DNA from: Amaurobius ferox
Lineage: Eukaryota > Arthropoda > Arachnida > Araneae > Amaurobiidae
Direction of reading: 5' to 3'
Assembly: GCA_951213105.1 (NCBI GenBank)
Contig: OX578153.1
Location: 49,711,539-49,775,538 of the forward strand
DNA: 64,000 nucleotides
Positions 12,448 through 24,079 of this stretch are shown in pieces. Position 1 is the stretch's first letter. Each line of letters starts with the position of its first letter. The position numbers and the translations under genes were made by a program. The notes under the pieces are model-generated. The model was not told where the DNA came from, did not search any database, and worked only from the letters and a program-made list of their open reading frames with translations.

Positions 12448-12775
12448 TTAGGGCTTTTTATAGCCCTCTTTTTGAAGCCAGAAAATATTATCTTCTCTCA
12501 ACAGCCGCTAGGGAAGAACTGCAAGTTGGTAGGAAGACAAACAATTAATTCGATATGTTTGTCTGCCTACCACCTTGCAGTTCTTTCCTAGTGGTTGTTA
12601 AGCCAATAATCAGTGCATTCTCGTAACGATTACTGAGGAAAAACTGTAAATTGGTAGGCAGACATACAGTGAATTCGACATGCCTGTCTACCTGCCACCT
12701 TGCAGTTCATTCTTAGTGGTTAGGAAAATAAACTGTTTATTAACACGAAGAAGAGGGCTATAAAACGCCTTCGAA
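12448..12775. mobile_element. Foldback MITE with two tandem hairpins
   Basis: Outer arms AGGGCTTTTTATAGCCCTCT (~12451-12470) and its complement AGAGGGCTATAAAACGCC (~12749) bracket two successive imperfect hairpins. Hairpin 1 (12506-12600) pairs AACTGCAAGTTGGTAGGAAG with the complement of CTGCCTACCACCTTGCAGTT around a short AT loop; hairpin 2 (~12625-12722) is a diverged copy of the same fold. There is no ORF. Likely a non-autonomous foldback DNA element; the hairpins are also of pre-miRNA size. Confidence 0.7.
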
Positions 12776-12959
12776 GCAATTGTTGTCGAAGAAATTATCA
12801 TATGTCTGCTGTCTTTGAGGGAGTATTACATATTTTATTAGTGTATACATTTCAAACCGTATGATAGCACTATTCTGAAACCATAAATCTGCTTTAAATA
12901 TATTTGTTATCCTTATAGTCATAAAAGACGCCTTTACACCAGATCTCATGATAGTAATC

Positions 12960-13190
12960 CTATCACAAGCCGTGTGGAATCTGGACTTCCCAAACTATAT
13001 CCAATAAAAAGATAAATCCAGGAACTTCCATTTATCAAACAGTCTTACGAAGCATGAAATATTTTCTCCTTAATATTAGATGCATGACTGCATATCATTT
13101 GGGACAACGCCCTGCTTTCGATGCTGGTAATACGTTCGCATCACAGGCTTCTTTATTTTTAGGAACGTATAAAGGAATTGCCACAGTGTT
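12960..13190 (+). repeat. Dispersed repeat D1, diverged copy
   Basis: Shares with 31920-32120 the order CCATTTATCAAAC, AAGCATGAAATATTTTCTCC, GGGACAACGCCC and GATGCTGGTAATA. About three quarters identical by eye. No ORF conserved. Confidence 0.55.
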
Positions 13191-13282
13191 AATGTAGGTA
13201 AGAGTATGGTGAGATAACTTTAAGAATTATTTGGTTTGTGCGGCTCCACTTGACTTTATAATGAGAATGAAAAAAAAAATCT

Positions 13283-14738
13283 GATTTGGGCATCTCATGA
13301 CTCTACAGTCACAAATTAATTTTATTTTTCTTTCTTCAATCATTCATTAAATTAAGTTTGATTGCAAAAATTAACACGCATAATTAATTGAAATTGCACT
13401 GAATTTGCCCCTTTAATACAATTTCCATTTTGATTGGGTAACGGAGCGTATTTTCAAACGGGGCATGGCAAAAATGCGAAAAAAATAAAATATCTCGAGA
13501 ACGGTTAGTCATAGAGTAATGAGATACGTTACTATTTTCATCGTCAAAAATTACGTGTAAAACATGCTTTTAATTGATACATTTGAGCATACTTAATCTT
13601 TTGTTTTACATTTTGGCGATGTTTGCGAGCCGTTTTGTAAAAAAGGTATATTTTTTCCTAATTGTACTAAAATCTAATCAACGCCAGAGTAACCTACGAG
13701 TGACTTAACTACTAAATTTTGTGATGTTTCGTCAATTAGTTTTTTGGTTAGAGTGGATACGTGTTCTTTTTGCGGGCCATTTCACAAAAAAGGCAGGTTC
13801 TGTTATCCAGAATCGTACCAAAATATTATCAGCACCCGGGTAATACACAAATGACTTGTGTTTATTCCAAAATAATTCTTTTAAAATGTTTTGTAAAAAA
13901 TATTTTTTAAGTTGACAATTTATTACAGATGTCAATGGATGCATTTGGTTGACTAAAACAAATGATTTTAATACATGCTATTTTCATAATATTAACATAC
14001 CATAGTTTAAATTATCTTTGTTCAAGTGCTGAATGTTGAATATTCCGTTGTTCAATTCTTCCCTCTAAAGTTTATTATTACTGTTGATATTGGAAAAAAT
14101 TACTACCTAAATTATACAATCGAATAATTGAAGTTCTAATAAAGAAAATTACGAAACATCGTGACCGTTATTATTTACATAATGTATCTAATATAAAATA
14201 AAAATCCAGTTTTATCCCAATCGGTTCAATAATATGGAACCAAATTCAGAAACTTGCACTGATGTGCATAAAAAATTGTAGCAAAGCTGTATATTGAATT
14301 CCTTTTTACTTTCCATGCAATACGTGGTAATGTATATTGGAATCATGTCGAAAATCGTAACTCGAGTTTTCGACGGACTCGAGTTTTCTATTCTAGAGGT
14401 GTCAATACGGATCTACACGTATTGACACCTCTAGAACAGGAAAACACCATTTTTAGCGGGACGTCTGTATGTGTGTTTGTCTGTCTGTATGTGCAATTTA
14501 TCCACTTTAACTGAGATTCTAATTGACCGAATTTCACAAAATTTGGTTGATAGGTCCCTTGTGAGAAACCCTGGTGCTGATTAGATTTTAGAACGATTCA
14601 GAATAAATGAACCTGCCTTTTTTTGCGAAATAAAAGCACAGTACCGTTGATCTTATATATTATTTTGACTGTGAATGTAGTAAATTCATTTCATTATATA
14701 AGGAAAGTCTGCTTGCTCTCACCAGATGTTTTTTTAGA
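13283..14738. mobile_element. E2-related element with inverted ends
   Basis: The left end (AAATCTGATTTGGGCATCTC then ATGACTCTACAGTCAC) matches, in inverse orientation, the right end (TTATATAAGGAAAGTCTGC then TTGCTCTCACCAGATG). Both resemble the left tip of E2. Inside, a ~155-bp module (TTGCGAGCCGTTTTGT... and TTGCGGGCCATTTCAC...) is repeated at 13620 and 13775 and appears inverted near 14520-14640. No conserved ORF; the 70-codon ORF at 13732-13944 is not maintained. Confidence 0.55.
14391..14436. repeat. Perfect 19-bp inverted repeat, 8-nt loop
   Basis: TTCTAGAGGTGTCAATACG (14391-14409), loop GATCTACA, and its exact complement (14418-14436). It sits inside the E2-related element just after two CTCGAGTTTTC words. 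Confidence 0.95.
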
Positions 14739-14784
14739 TTCGCAAGTATCATAGCTTCGAAATTAATTCGCCCAGAATTTTAAA

Positions 14785-15430
14785 ACGCTGTATGCTATTA
14801 AATTACATACATATATACCTACTACATCTAAATTTAAATAAATATCTTTCATTGGAATTTAAACATGTATTAATAAATATTTATGATATTTTTAGCATTA
14901 AATTAGAAAAACTATATCTGTAAATTTCCATTTTTATTGCAAAATTCCATATAATTTTGGGTGGTCGTTTAAATGTAACCTCTTAAGAATTTATATTAAA
15001 ATTAACTGGTCTGTGGCTCATCTTGACTATCTCATACTAGAATTAAATTTTAATCAGCTTGCAATTATTTTTTCTTGTAAAATTGCAAGAACAAATTTGA
15101 AAAATCTTTCTTTCTTATTACGTTGTATGCTATAAAATGATATGCATATATACAAACTAAATCTAAATGTAAATAACTATCTGCCAACAAAATTAAAAAA
15201 AAAACACGTTTAATTAAACATTTTTGATATTTTTAGTATTAAATTAAAAAGCTATACCTGAAAATTTTTCATTTAAATTGCGAACCTCAATGTAATTTTA
15301 GGTAGAAGTTAAAAATGTAACCTCTTAAGAAATTATATTAAAATGGAACTGTGGCTCAACTCGTCTACCTCATTCAGATTCCATTTTTAACTAGCTTGTG
15401 ATTTTTTTCTTGTATATTTTGAAAAAAAAT
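14785..15430 (+). repeat. Diverged tandem duplication, ~337-bp unit
   Basis: GCTGTATGCTATTAAATTAC...TTAGCATTAAATTAG...GTAACCTCTTAAGAATTTAT...TCTTGTAAAATT is followed by a second version starting at ~15122 (GTTGTATGCTATAAAATGAT...). About 75-80% identical. No coding potential. Part of the unit (CTTGTAAA...GAGTTAAGC) echoes the end of the E4 repeat at 17990-18030. Confidence 0.65.
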
Positions 15431-15538
15431 TATTGAAGTGTTTGTATCTTAGGTCCAAATGTTGCATGCTATCCTTCATTTCAGAGGGCTAAAAAATCTT
15501 GCGATTGATACCAAAGTTGACAATGTATTCCAGAGTGT

Positions 15539-15929
15539 TGCTGTTGCTGTTGAGACCCAGACCCGACCTACCAGAAAGGTGCAAGGTAACCGTTTGGACG
15601 GCCGGGAAGTGCCACTCAATTTAGACCGGAACCCAGTGGGGGAGGCATCCACAGGGACCGTACCCTCCTTCCCCTACCACCAACCTCTCAGAAGGACTTT
15701 CGGACCCACATGTTTAACGTGATCGTACTCAGCATGAACACCGCGGCTGTTGTGGCAGCGTGCAAGTTCAGCCCGCAAACCACCGGGTTACCACGCCCGA
15801 AATGTGCCAACAGAACGCGGTGTTTGTTCCCAGGTGGTCACCCACCCAAGTACTAACCGCGCCCGATGCTGCTTGACTTCGGTGATCTAACGAGAACCGG
15901 TGTTTTTAGCACGGTAGGGCCGTTGGCTC
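15539..15929 (-). mobile_element. Composite 5S rRNA + tRNA-derived SINE with target duplication
   Basis: On the minus strand the element starts with a 5S-rRNA-like head (15927 to ~15806), continues directly into the tRNA-like SINE head (GGGCGTGGTAACCCGGTGG), then the family body and a (CAACAG)n-type tail. It is flanked by ACACTCYGGRATAC in the same orientation on both sides (15525-15538 and 15930-15943; 12 of 14 identical), which I read as a target-site duplication covering the whole composite. The B-box region of the tRNA part is deleted here, so the 5S promoter may replace it. Other SINEs in the window start at the tRNA head and lack 5S. Confidence 0.75.
15806..15927 (-). rRNA. 5S rRNA-like head of the composite SINE (not a functional 5S gene)
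   Basis: Read on the minus strand it starts GCCAACGGCCCTACCGTGC and contains ACACCGGTTCTCGTTAGATC, CACCGAAGTCAAGCAGCATC, GGTTAGTACTTGGGTGGGTG and ACCACCTGGGAAC, in the order of eukaryotic 5S rRNA, ending near TTCTGTTGGCACATT. The internal-control region (AGCAGCATCGGGCGCGGTTAGTACTT split across A box and IE) is largely intact. Small substitutions and a few extra bases near the 3' end make a working rRNA unlikely. Confidence 0.85.
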
Positions 15930-15943
15930 GTATCCCGGAGTGT

Positions 15944-16779
15944 GTAACTTTTCCCCCGAGGAAAGTTAATGGCGTCACCAACACAAAAATTGTTTCACGA
16001 TTTTTTTTTTCACTACATTGATTGAAACTGTTAAGTTTCGTGATTATTGCGCAATAAATAACGTCTCTTATACATAATTATGTCAAATTGTGCCATATGC
16101 TGCCAGGTTAAGGAAATATACAATTTCGAATTTTAAGCTCGAATTTCAAAAATCTCTATCTTGTTCTAGATTTCTTATCAACAACGCTGTATAAAAGGTT
16201 TCTAGAAAATCCATTAATATCTGTGACAGCTATCATGTGCATTAGAAATCGACCAGAGACTGAAGACATTCAGACGGATATTGCTCTACATATAGTCAAA
16301 ACGTACTCAGGAGGTTCTAAAAGATATATTGGTATCAAAATATGGAAATCGAAAATTTTCGTGAAAATAATACTTTCCATTCTATAGCATAAGAAAACAA
16401 AAATTGGGAATTGTTACATTTTATCCAGAAATATGCACGTTGTTTGTTCTTGTATCGCAAGATGCACTTTCAAAAACCGATAAATCTATCATAAAAACAA
16501 AATGTTCTATCAAGCTTTTATTAAATGTGGATTTTTTCTTGTATTAATTGATAAAGTGTAAAACAATGCATCTTAAAAATTTAATATAATTATAAGAAAT
16601 AATGACAGTTCCATAAAATTTTTATTATTTCATTATTCCGCTGCAAATAGCAATTTTTGAGTTAAGGATGATTCCCCACCTTAAACAAAATAAAATCTAT
16701 TAAAAAATCCTGCAAACTAATTATTTTCTCATACGTTGTAACATAATACAGAGAAAGTATTGTCTTTACGAAAATTGTC
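15944..16779. other. No gene recognised
   Basis: AT-rich sequence without conserved ORF or clear repeat structure, apart from short words shared with other parts of the window. Confidence 0.35.
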
Positions 16780-18040
16780 CAATTTAAGACTTTGATGACA
16801 ATTTATTACATGACAATATATGTATTAAGCCCTCCTGAACACGTTTCGACTATTTTTGAGTGATGTTTGAATGACTGCGATTACGAAAGCGGCCGCAGAT
16901 ATTAATGGATTTTCACGAAACTTTACATCCTGCTTTGTTATCAAAAAATCTAGAAATGGATAGAATTATTTTAAATTTGAACGAAAACTTCGAAATTGAT
17001 TCTAAATTGTATATTCTTTTAACAGAATGAAATTGACATAATCATACATAAAGGTATTTGTTTCATATCTGAATGATCGCGAGATTTTATAGTTTCAATC
17101 ATTGTTGTGAAAATTAACCACGATACAATTCTTGTGCTCGTGGCGTCATTAGTCCCCCTAGGGAGAGCATATTAACCGTCCCCGGGGAATACGCTCTCAG
17201 CTTCAACAGAATGAAATTGGCATAATCATACATAAAGATTTTTGTTTCATATCTGAATGATCGCGAGATTTTATAGTTTCAATCATTGTTGTGAAAATTA
17301 GCCACGATACAATTCTTGTGTTCGTGACGTCATTAGTCCCCCTAGGGAGAGCATATTAACCGTCCCCGGGGAATACGCTCTCAGCTTTAACAGAATGAAA
17401 TTGGCATAATCATACATAAAGATTTTTGTTTCATATCTGAATGATCGCGAGATTTTATAGTTTCAATCATTGTTGTGAAAACTAACCACGATACAATTCT
17501 TGTGCTCGTGACGTTATTAGTCCCCCTAGGGAGAGCATATTAACCGTCCCCGGGGAATACGGTCTTAGCTTTAACAGAATGCTCTACGCTTTAACAGAAC
17601 ATACGCTCTACGCTTTAACAGAACATACGCTCTTCGCTTTAACAGAACATATGCTCTACGCTTTAACAGAACATACGCTCTACGCTTTAACAGAATGAAA
17701 TTGACATAATCATACATAAATGTTTTTAATTCAGATCTGAATGATCGCGAGATTTTATAGTTTCAATCATTGTTGTGAAAATTAACCACGATACAATTCT
17801 TGTGTTCGTGACGTCATTATTTCCCCTAGGGAAAGCATATCAACCGTCCCCGGGGGGTACATGATATATATCGAAAGATTTTTTGAAGCTCTTTAAAGTG
17901 AAGGGTAACACGCTATAATTGCAATCATGTGAATCCATGATACAAATTTTTAAAAAAATTTCTTGTAAATTTGAAAAATATAAAAGCTACTAAAAATGGA
18001 TTCTGGTATGAGAAGAACGAGTTAAGCTCCACCCCAGTTA
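16780..18040 (+). repeat. E4 repeat with amplified core
   Basis: From ATGACAATTTATTAC and CCTCCTGAACACGTTTCGAC to GAGAACGAGTTAAGCTCCAC this aligns with 46400-46945, including TTAATGGATTTTCACSAAAC, TTTGTTATCAAAAAATCTAG, ATTGTTGTGAAAA and GCTCTTKAAWGTGAAGGGTA. The 46-kb copy carries the core once; here it is amplified. No ORF conserved. Confidence 0.7.
17021..17862 (+). repeat. Hierarchical tandem array: 184-bp units plus 23-bp subunits
   Basis: AACAGAATGAAATTGRCATA starts units at 17021, 17205, 17389 and 17689; the intervals of the first three are exactly 184 bp. A partial start at 17573 is followed by about five copies of a 23-bp unit (ACGCTTTAACAGAACATACG) before the last full unit. Each 184-bp unit has a conserved hairpin, GAGAGCATATT...AATACGCTCTC, around CCGTCCCCGGGG. 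The 23-mer is derived from the unit junction. There are no unique spacers, so it is not CRISPR-like. Confidence 0.92.
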
Positions 18041-18239
18041 ATGTTTAAAAAAATATTAGTATCCCTGTCTTTGACAGGCTTATATACTTGTGCGTCCATA
18101 TTTCAAGCCCAATGGTAACACTCTGATACCAACAAATATGAATTAATTTTGCATCTCTATCCCCAAACAAAAACTATCTACTTTTTCAGGTGTGTTGGCC
18201 AAGACCTTAATCATGGACCTGATAAGATCCAGACTCACC

Positions 18240-18400
18240 AAAGCATGTACAATGGCAAAAACGTGATAAGTCCAGTAGCTTCGATTTATCAAACCATCTT
18301 TTCTAGCGTGAAATATTTTCGCCTTGGTATTACACGCCTTGATGAAAGTCATTCCGGAAAACGCCTGCCACTTAGTCTTCGATGCTGGTAACAGTACACT
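18240..18400 (+). repeat. Dispersed repeat D1, diverged copy
   Basis: Contains GATTTATCAAACCATC, GTGAAATATTTTCGCC, GGAAAACGCCTG and CGATGCTGGTAAC in the same order and spacing as the D1 copies at 13 kb and 32 kb. Confidence 0.5.
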
Positions 18401-18937
18401 GGTAATGTCACTAGCCGCACTGGTTTCTTTTTGTTGGAGATGGGTAAAAAAGTAAATGTCATATAGTTTAGAGGTTGAAATATGGCAAAATTACTATGAT
18501 AAAAAATAAGAAATTATATAATTGAAAATAAACTACTTATAATAATACGGAAGAAAATTAATTCTAATAACATTCCATAAGAGCTTTTGATGTTAGCTAT
18601 GGAAATGTGGTAAAAAAAGATATAATGGATAGTGAAACTTAAAATATTAGTTTTAAAAATTCTTTCATTTTCCAATTCATTTACTTATGTCAAAAATTTT
18701 ACAGTTTCGATTCATTTAAAAATGCGGCGTTTTTCGTTCGAATCACATTATGAAATTATCGGCAATGAAACATATTTGGATGTAATGTTTGTCATCATAC
18801 TACCAATTGAGAGTGCGGTCGGCGCAAGTAACAAGCTCATACCGGCGTATAGCGCAGATGTCGATGCACAAATGTCGTAAATCTAAAATGTAATGTTGTA
18901 CACTTTTCTACCAGAATTGTTTTATCATACTGATTAA
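18401..18937. other. No gene recognised
   Basis: AT-rich; one 82-codon ORF without recognisable domain. I do not support it as a gene. Confidence 0.35.
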
Positions 18938-19238
18938 ATTGTATGGGGCGGGACAGCCCGATGGTTAAAACACAAGGATTGCATTAGGAGGACTCGTGTT
19001 TGATTCTCGGCTCTGCCCAAACTATCCCAATGTTTACTACGAGTACGGGCACGTTCAATATGTGTGTCTGAAAATTAATCCTTCCAAGAGGTTTGTGGTA
19101 TGGGAAGGATGGTACGGTCCCCTTACGTCGTCCCCACCGGATTCAGGTCTAAATTGGGTGGTACTGTCCCGCTAGTAGAAACGTATTCCTTACACCTTCG
19201 GGTAGGTCGGACGATCTGGGTCGAAAGAAAGAAAGAAT
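18938..19238 (+). mobile_element. tRNA-derived SINE, plus-strand copy
   Basis: Head GGGGCGGGACAGCCCGATGG, degenerate B box GTGTTTGATTCTCGG, body GAAGGATGGTACGGTCC and CAGGTCTAAATTGGGTGG, tail ACACCTTCGGGTAGGTCGG followed by CTGGGTC and (GAAA)n. About a quarter diverged from the youngest copies. Confidence 0.85.
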
Positions 19239-20333
19239 AATGCGTATGTATTATTAGAAGAAACATTATATATTTGGTTCTATTGATTTCGGCAGATACT
19301 CTATCAAGTCAGAAACCCAGCCAAACAATGACGAGCTATTATACCCTCTGTGGAAAGTTCTCAGAAAGTACGTAACTCGTAAATTTCTTAGGCAACCCAT
19401 GAAATTCAATAAGTTTCTAAAACTCGCCAAGAAGTGTCTCAAGTTGGCGAAATTTCTCCAAATTATTTTCCACGGCACAGCATTTGTAGACAAGTTTATG
19501 TGGCCCAGGCTTTCAAATTATAGCAATGGTTATTCAGCATTCGTAGGCATTCGAATTAGGCATTCGTAGCAATATGACGTCATTTCCGTTAGGTGTTTCA
19601 TGTTCATTCCCGTAAGATATTTCCATGATTTGCTCTGTACCCTACGACATAAAATTTTTCGCATCGAACAATTATATGCATCACTGACTTCTTCCGTACT
19701 AAATATGGACAAAGTAGTAATTACAAGCGTGTTAAGTAAATGGGTGTTTTATGATAAATATATGTATTACATTCCCGATTATTCTGAAAGTATTGTCAAG
19801 CCTAGTTGATCCACACTATAAACCCGTTTAAAGCATATGGGCACTTTCTCACTGACTCAAGAGCATGGTATTTCTAAAATTATGAGTGCGGCAGGTAGTT
19901 GCATACACAAACGCACATAATAATCGCTAAAATATCCATTAATAATTATACGGTGATTATCAATAATTCATTAGTCAGATTAATTATATAAATTCATTAA
20001 TAAACTATTAATTATATTGATAAATAAATTTCTGTTTATATAACGGTCAAATGCAAATATACACCATAAACCTCTTCTCTGAATTCAATTTTTCGAAGTT
20101 ATTTATAAAGAGCAATTTTAAAATTATATTTTTTATTAAATAAATAGTATTCATAATATTTGAAATGTAAAATTTTGCTAGGATTTTTTATAGGATTCAG
20201 AGGAATTTAATAGGATTTTTAATAGGATAATTTGCTGGGATTCAGAGGAAAGATTCTTTACTTCAATTAATAGATTTTAGAAATGGATTCCAGCACTCTG
20301 TCCCATGGTTTGAACCAGCTGTTTGTTCTTTTG
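19239..20333. other. No gene; traces of E2-like words
   Basis: GGCGAAATTTCTCC and CTCGCCAAGAAGTGTC near 19420-19460 recall the E2 interior, but no full element is discernible. The overlapping ORFs at 19266-19809 have no domain that I recognise. Confidence 0.35.
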
Positions 20334-21490
20334 TTAACACTTTACAACATAGTTGAAAAGTGTTTATGACTTTGGTCATTCTGTCTGTCTGTCTGTCCGT
20401 TAGCAGGATAACTGCTAGAAAAATGACTTTTTATACAACATACAAAATGAGATTTTAGTATGTTGTTTAGGCGGTCTGTAGGGCTTATGGGAATATAAAT
20501 GAATAATATCACCCAATTAGTTCTGGATTGAACCCGGGATGAAAAAATGAAATACATTGAACCCTATGGGACCTAATTTTTCAAACATTTTTTAAGCAAA
20601 TTTAAAATTCGCACATTGTTTTGAAAGTTTTAGAAAATATTCAAATTATCCTATGAAACATGTAAAAAAATTTTCAGAAAAATATATTCAGTAGTTTTTT
20701 AAATAAAAATTGAAATAATAATTACACCCATTATATGAAGAGATCACGTAACCATTTTATGAAGAAATCACGTAACCCAATTCAAAATAAAATATGACAT
20801 CCATCATGAGTCAAAATCGTGATTTTTAAAGTCAATTTTAATTTATATTTGGTGTTGTATCCATCCTAAAACCACTTTATTTTTGCTTAAATTCTTTGCA
20901 TCTACATTCTAAAACAACGCAATTACAGTATATTTGAGTTTAAATGATCATCAAACTTTGATTATTTCTACATCGAAGCCTAATTTGCTCTTATGGAGAA
21001 TGTAAACACCGAAAGATATAGGATGAGTTGTATAAGAATTGCTGCATTTCTTTAATGCAAAATTATTTAGCTCTAGAGTCTACAATATAGCAATTTTGCA
21101 TAGAGAAGCAAACGATTTTTTCCATGAAGTTTTAAGCATAGAGTTAAATTACTTGTACCTTCATGAATTTAAGTTTTTAAATAAAATAAATTATTGTAGT
21201 ATTGTAATGAAAGAAATGGAAAAAGTTTATGAATGAAATGCTGCTTTTATAGAGAGAGCCAGGCGATTTATATTTCAATGACGTCATTTGAATAAAGTTC
21301 TTTGTTTCCGATGAAGTTTTAAGTTTTTTAAAATAATAAATTAATGTAATATTGTGATAATTTTAAAAATATTACCGAGGAATGTATCGCATTTTCATTT
21401 GTTACAGATGTTTAAATAAAATTGCATTGCAGTTGGAAAGTGTTTCATAATCAATGCTATATGCATGATTTATCTTTCTTATTTTTCTTG
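20334..21490 (+). repeat. E1 repeat, solo arm
   Basis: Starts TTAACACTTTACAACATAG with (GTCT)n and GTTAGCAGGATAACTGC, then follows the E1 left arm colinearly to about 21490 (TTATCTTTCTTATTT). No inverted partner follows, so single arms also exist as stand-alone repeats. ORFs inside it (for example 21039-21236) are not conserved between copies. Confidence 0.7.
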
Positions 21491-21785
21491 CTGAAGTTGT
21501 CCTTCAATCGTGGAAATACAGGAATACAAAATTGAGAGTGCTGTGGAATTAGGGGAAGATATTGGTGTAACTGGAAGCAATCATTCTCCTTACTTCCAGG
21601 CTCACCAATGAAATGGAATCCATTGTCGTGAGTCACAGTTTTTTAAAATTTGGTGTGATTATGTGTTTGAGGAAGGAGGAGGGAGTAATGCCGGTGGATA
21701 GTAAGAAGTGATCGCGACCTCTGGGACAGTTCATATGAGTTTTAGTTTCCCAATACAGTCTGCAAACATCACCGTGCTACTGATA

Positions 21786-22148
21786 TTATTTATCTAAACC
21801 CGTGCACATTAGATGGTGGCTTGAGTTCATAACATCAGCACTACAAATGGGACACACATTTGTTGGGAAAATTCTTATCTTATTTTGGCGTTCAGTCAGG
21901 CAATCATCACCTGTTTTCAATCTAAAATTGGCCCTTGCTTCCTTGTGAGATTGATTGCTAAACGCATTCCAGCTATCTTGGATATTCTCCGAAGTTGAAT
22001 ACAAATTTAGCTCTTCCGGCTTTCTATGGAAAATACCAGGGGTCCAGCTCACAACTGTATCATCATATGCTTTCCCCTTATATGAATTCGAAATAGGATT
22101 TTTACGTTGATCAGTAATCCATAAAAGGAGGGTGTTGCCACTTACTTA
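21786..22148 (-). pseudogene. LINE (non-LTR retrotransposon) C-terminal fragment
   Basis: The minus-strand frame stays open from about 22145, upstream of the first start-like codon, so it is a truncated protein. It carries ANFRLKTGDDCL followed ~15 residues later by CPICSADVMNSSHHLMC, the ANFRLxTGHDCL block and terminal C-x2-C-x9-H-x4-C finger seen at the end of ORF2 in arthropod Jockey/R1-like elements. No RT motif lies upstream, where a stop and unrelated DNA follow, so this is a 5'-truncated copy. The missing H in TGDD is a likely inactivating change. Confidence is good for LINE, low for clade. Confidence 0.8.
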
Positions 22149-22960
22149 AGTACTTTGTTGCCCGCCAAGGAAGAAATGCTAGTGACAAATGCTGTCTGAG
22201 AGATAATACTAGAAAAAATGGATTATCTTTTATGCCAATTCAGGTCTTCTATGTCAAGTCAGGTCATTTCAACCATGTTACTTCAGGTAATTAAAACGTT
22301 AAACTTTGAACTTAGATTTTGTCAAAACCTGTGTATCCCAATTCGTTCCCACCACTCAATATCAATATCAATTCAATATCATTATTAGAGACTTTGCGCA
22401 TTCACTACTTCGTTGGAAAAAAATGAGATTTGTGTCAGATTTTTTTTGGTATTTTAGATTCATCTTGATATTTTTAAAGAATAAGATTTAAAATTGGGCT
22501 TTAAAGGAATTTATATGATTCGACATTAATGAGAAAAATGTGCCTTGATATTCAATGGGAGTTCTGAGACCCCTTTCTTACATTACAGCACTGTCTGGAA
22601 TTCTCATGGTAGAGCTCAAAGTCTTACATTTATTATGGTTTAGAATGGAATTTTGCTTTTCTATAGCGGTTCTTGACATCACGAAAACAAGTTTGAGCAT
22701 ACGTGACATTAACAGGGCTTTACTTTTCCCTGTATGGAAAAGTCGTTAAGGAGAGAAGGGAATTTTAAATTAGGAAGCAAACAAAAATGTTAACGAAATA
22801 TGTGTAGTTTTATTGCACATTTTTTATGTAGATTTGCCGCAGACAGAACCTATGCAGCAAATGGGCAGGCCACATACTTCCCCGAATTTTACAAAATATT
22901 AACGTTTTTTATTCACTGTTTATGCAATCCGGTCTCATATGCAATGCATATTTTTGCTCT
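22149..22960. other. No gene recognised
   Basis: Two 61-64-codon ORFs without recognisable domain. A run of diverged AAT-type AT-rich sequence. Nothing further supported. Confidence 0.35.
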
Positions 22961-22965
22961 CACCT

Positions 22966-23252
22966 GTTGTTGTTAGACCCAGACCGTCTGACCAACCAGA
23001 GATGTGTAAGATAACTGTTTGGACGGCCGGGAAGAGCCATCAAATATAGACCGCAACCCAGTGGGGGAGGCATCCACAGGAACCGTACCCTCCTTCCCCA
23101 GCCACCAACCTCTCGAAAGGACTTAAGGATCCACATGTCTAACGTGATGGCACTCGACGTGAACATGGTGGCAGTTTTGGCATCGGATAGAATCGAACCC
23201 GGGCCTACCGAGTTCAATTCCCGCGCGATAACCTAAGGGCTACCTCGCCCGA
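22966..23252 (-). mobile_element. tRNA-derived SINE with probable target duplication
   Basis: Minus-strand head GGGCGAGGTAGCCCTTAGG, B box GGGTTCGATTCTATCC, body and tail GGTCTGGGTCTAACAACAACA. Flanked by TCTCACCTG (left) and TCTCACTTG (right), a 9-bp near-match that I read as the target duplication. Confidence 0.9.
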
Positions 23253-24079
23253 TCTCACTTGTGGACGTCTCTAAGTTTATGCTTAAGGGGGCATAGGACC
23301 TTTAAACCTTCAAAAAATCGATTTTTCAATTTTATTTTATTCTGAATATTTGAACATTTCTGAACACTGTGCAAAAAACCGCATTCAAAAATTCGCATTA
23401 TTTCGAAAGTTATGAGCTTTTATGCAACATACACTTTTGAAAATTTTTTCATGTCAGCCATCGCCGCCATTTTTAAAGGGACATCACTGTTTGTTTATAT
23501 TTGCAATTTGCTGATGTGTCACTTAAATCTCATACTTTTTCCACCACCATGTCTTAATTATTTATTTAATTATTTCTACAGCAGTAGGAAGGCAACTACT
23601 CACCTCTACTGAACTGCTCAGCCCAGTTTGTTTATATTCTAGCGCGAAGTGGTTAGGCTACCTGCAAGTGCGGTTCCGGAAACGATGTAATTTGGCTGCC
23701 GTCAAGTGCGGACGCGCATTGAGCTACCTGCAAGTGGGCTACCGTCAAATTAACCGGATGGTTGTTGTCTTACGGTGGAAGATAACAAATTATATTTCGT
23801 TTACTAACGTTAGACGACAGTGTTACTTAAATTGTAATTCTTCAAATACATTTAAAAATACATTTAAATACAATACATTTAAAAATAAATTACCGATAAA
23901 AGAGTCGAATTTTACGGTTTCTAACTCCTACAAATGTATATATAGCATTAAAATAGAGCTTGAAGAATGGAGCGATTCCTCTTTTCTACTGCTATTTTTC
24001 TGAAAATAAAATATAATAATCTTTCCAAACTTTTTAAGGAACTTGACAAGAAGTATTTGATCATAAAATTGTCAAATTA

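Noticed and set aside
15806..15927. Functional 5S rRNA gene
   Set aside because: Contains substitutions and 3' irregularities, lacks a T-run terminator, and is part of a retroposed unit with target duplications.
17573..17695. Short regular repeats that could suggest a CRISPR array
   Set aside because: The 23-bp units abut with no unique spacers, and the setting is eukaryotic repeat DNA.
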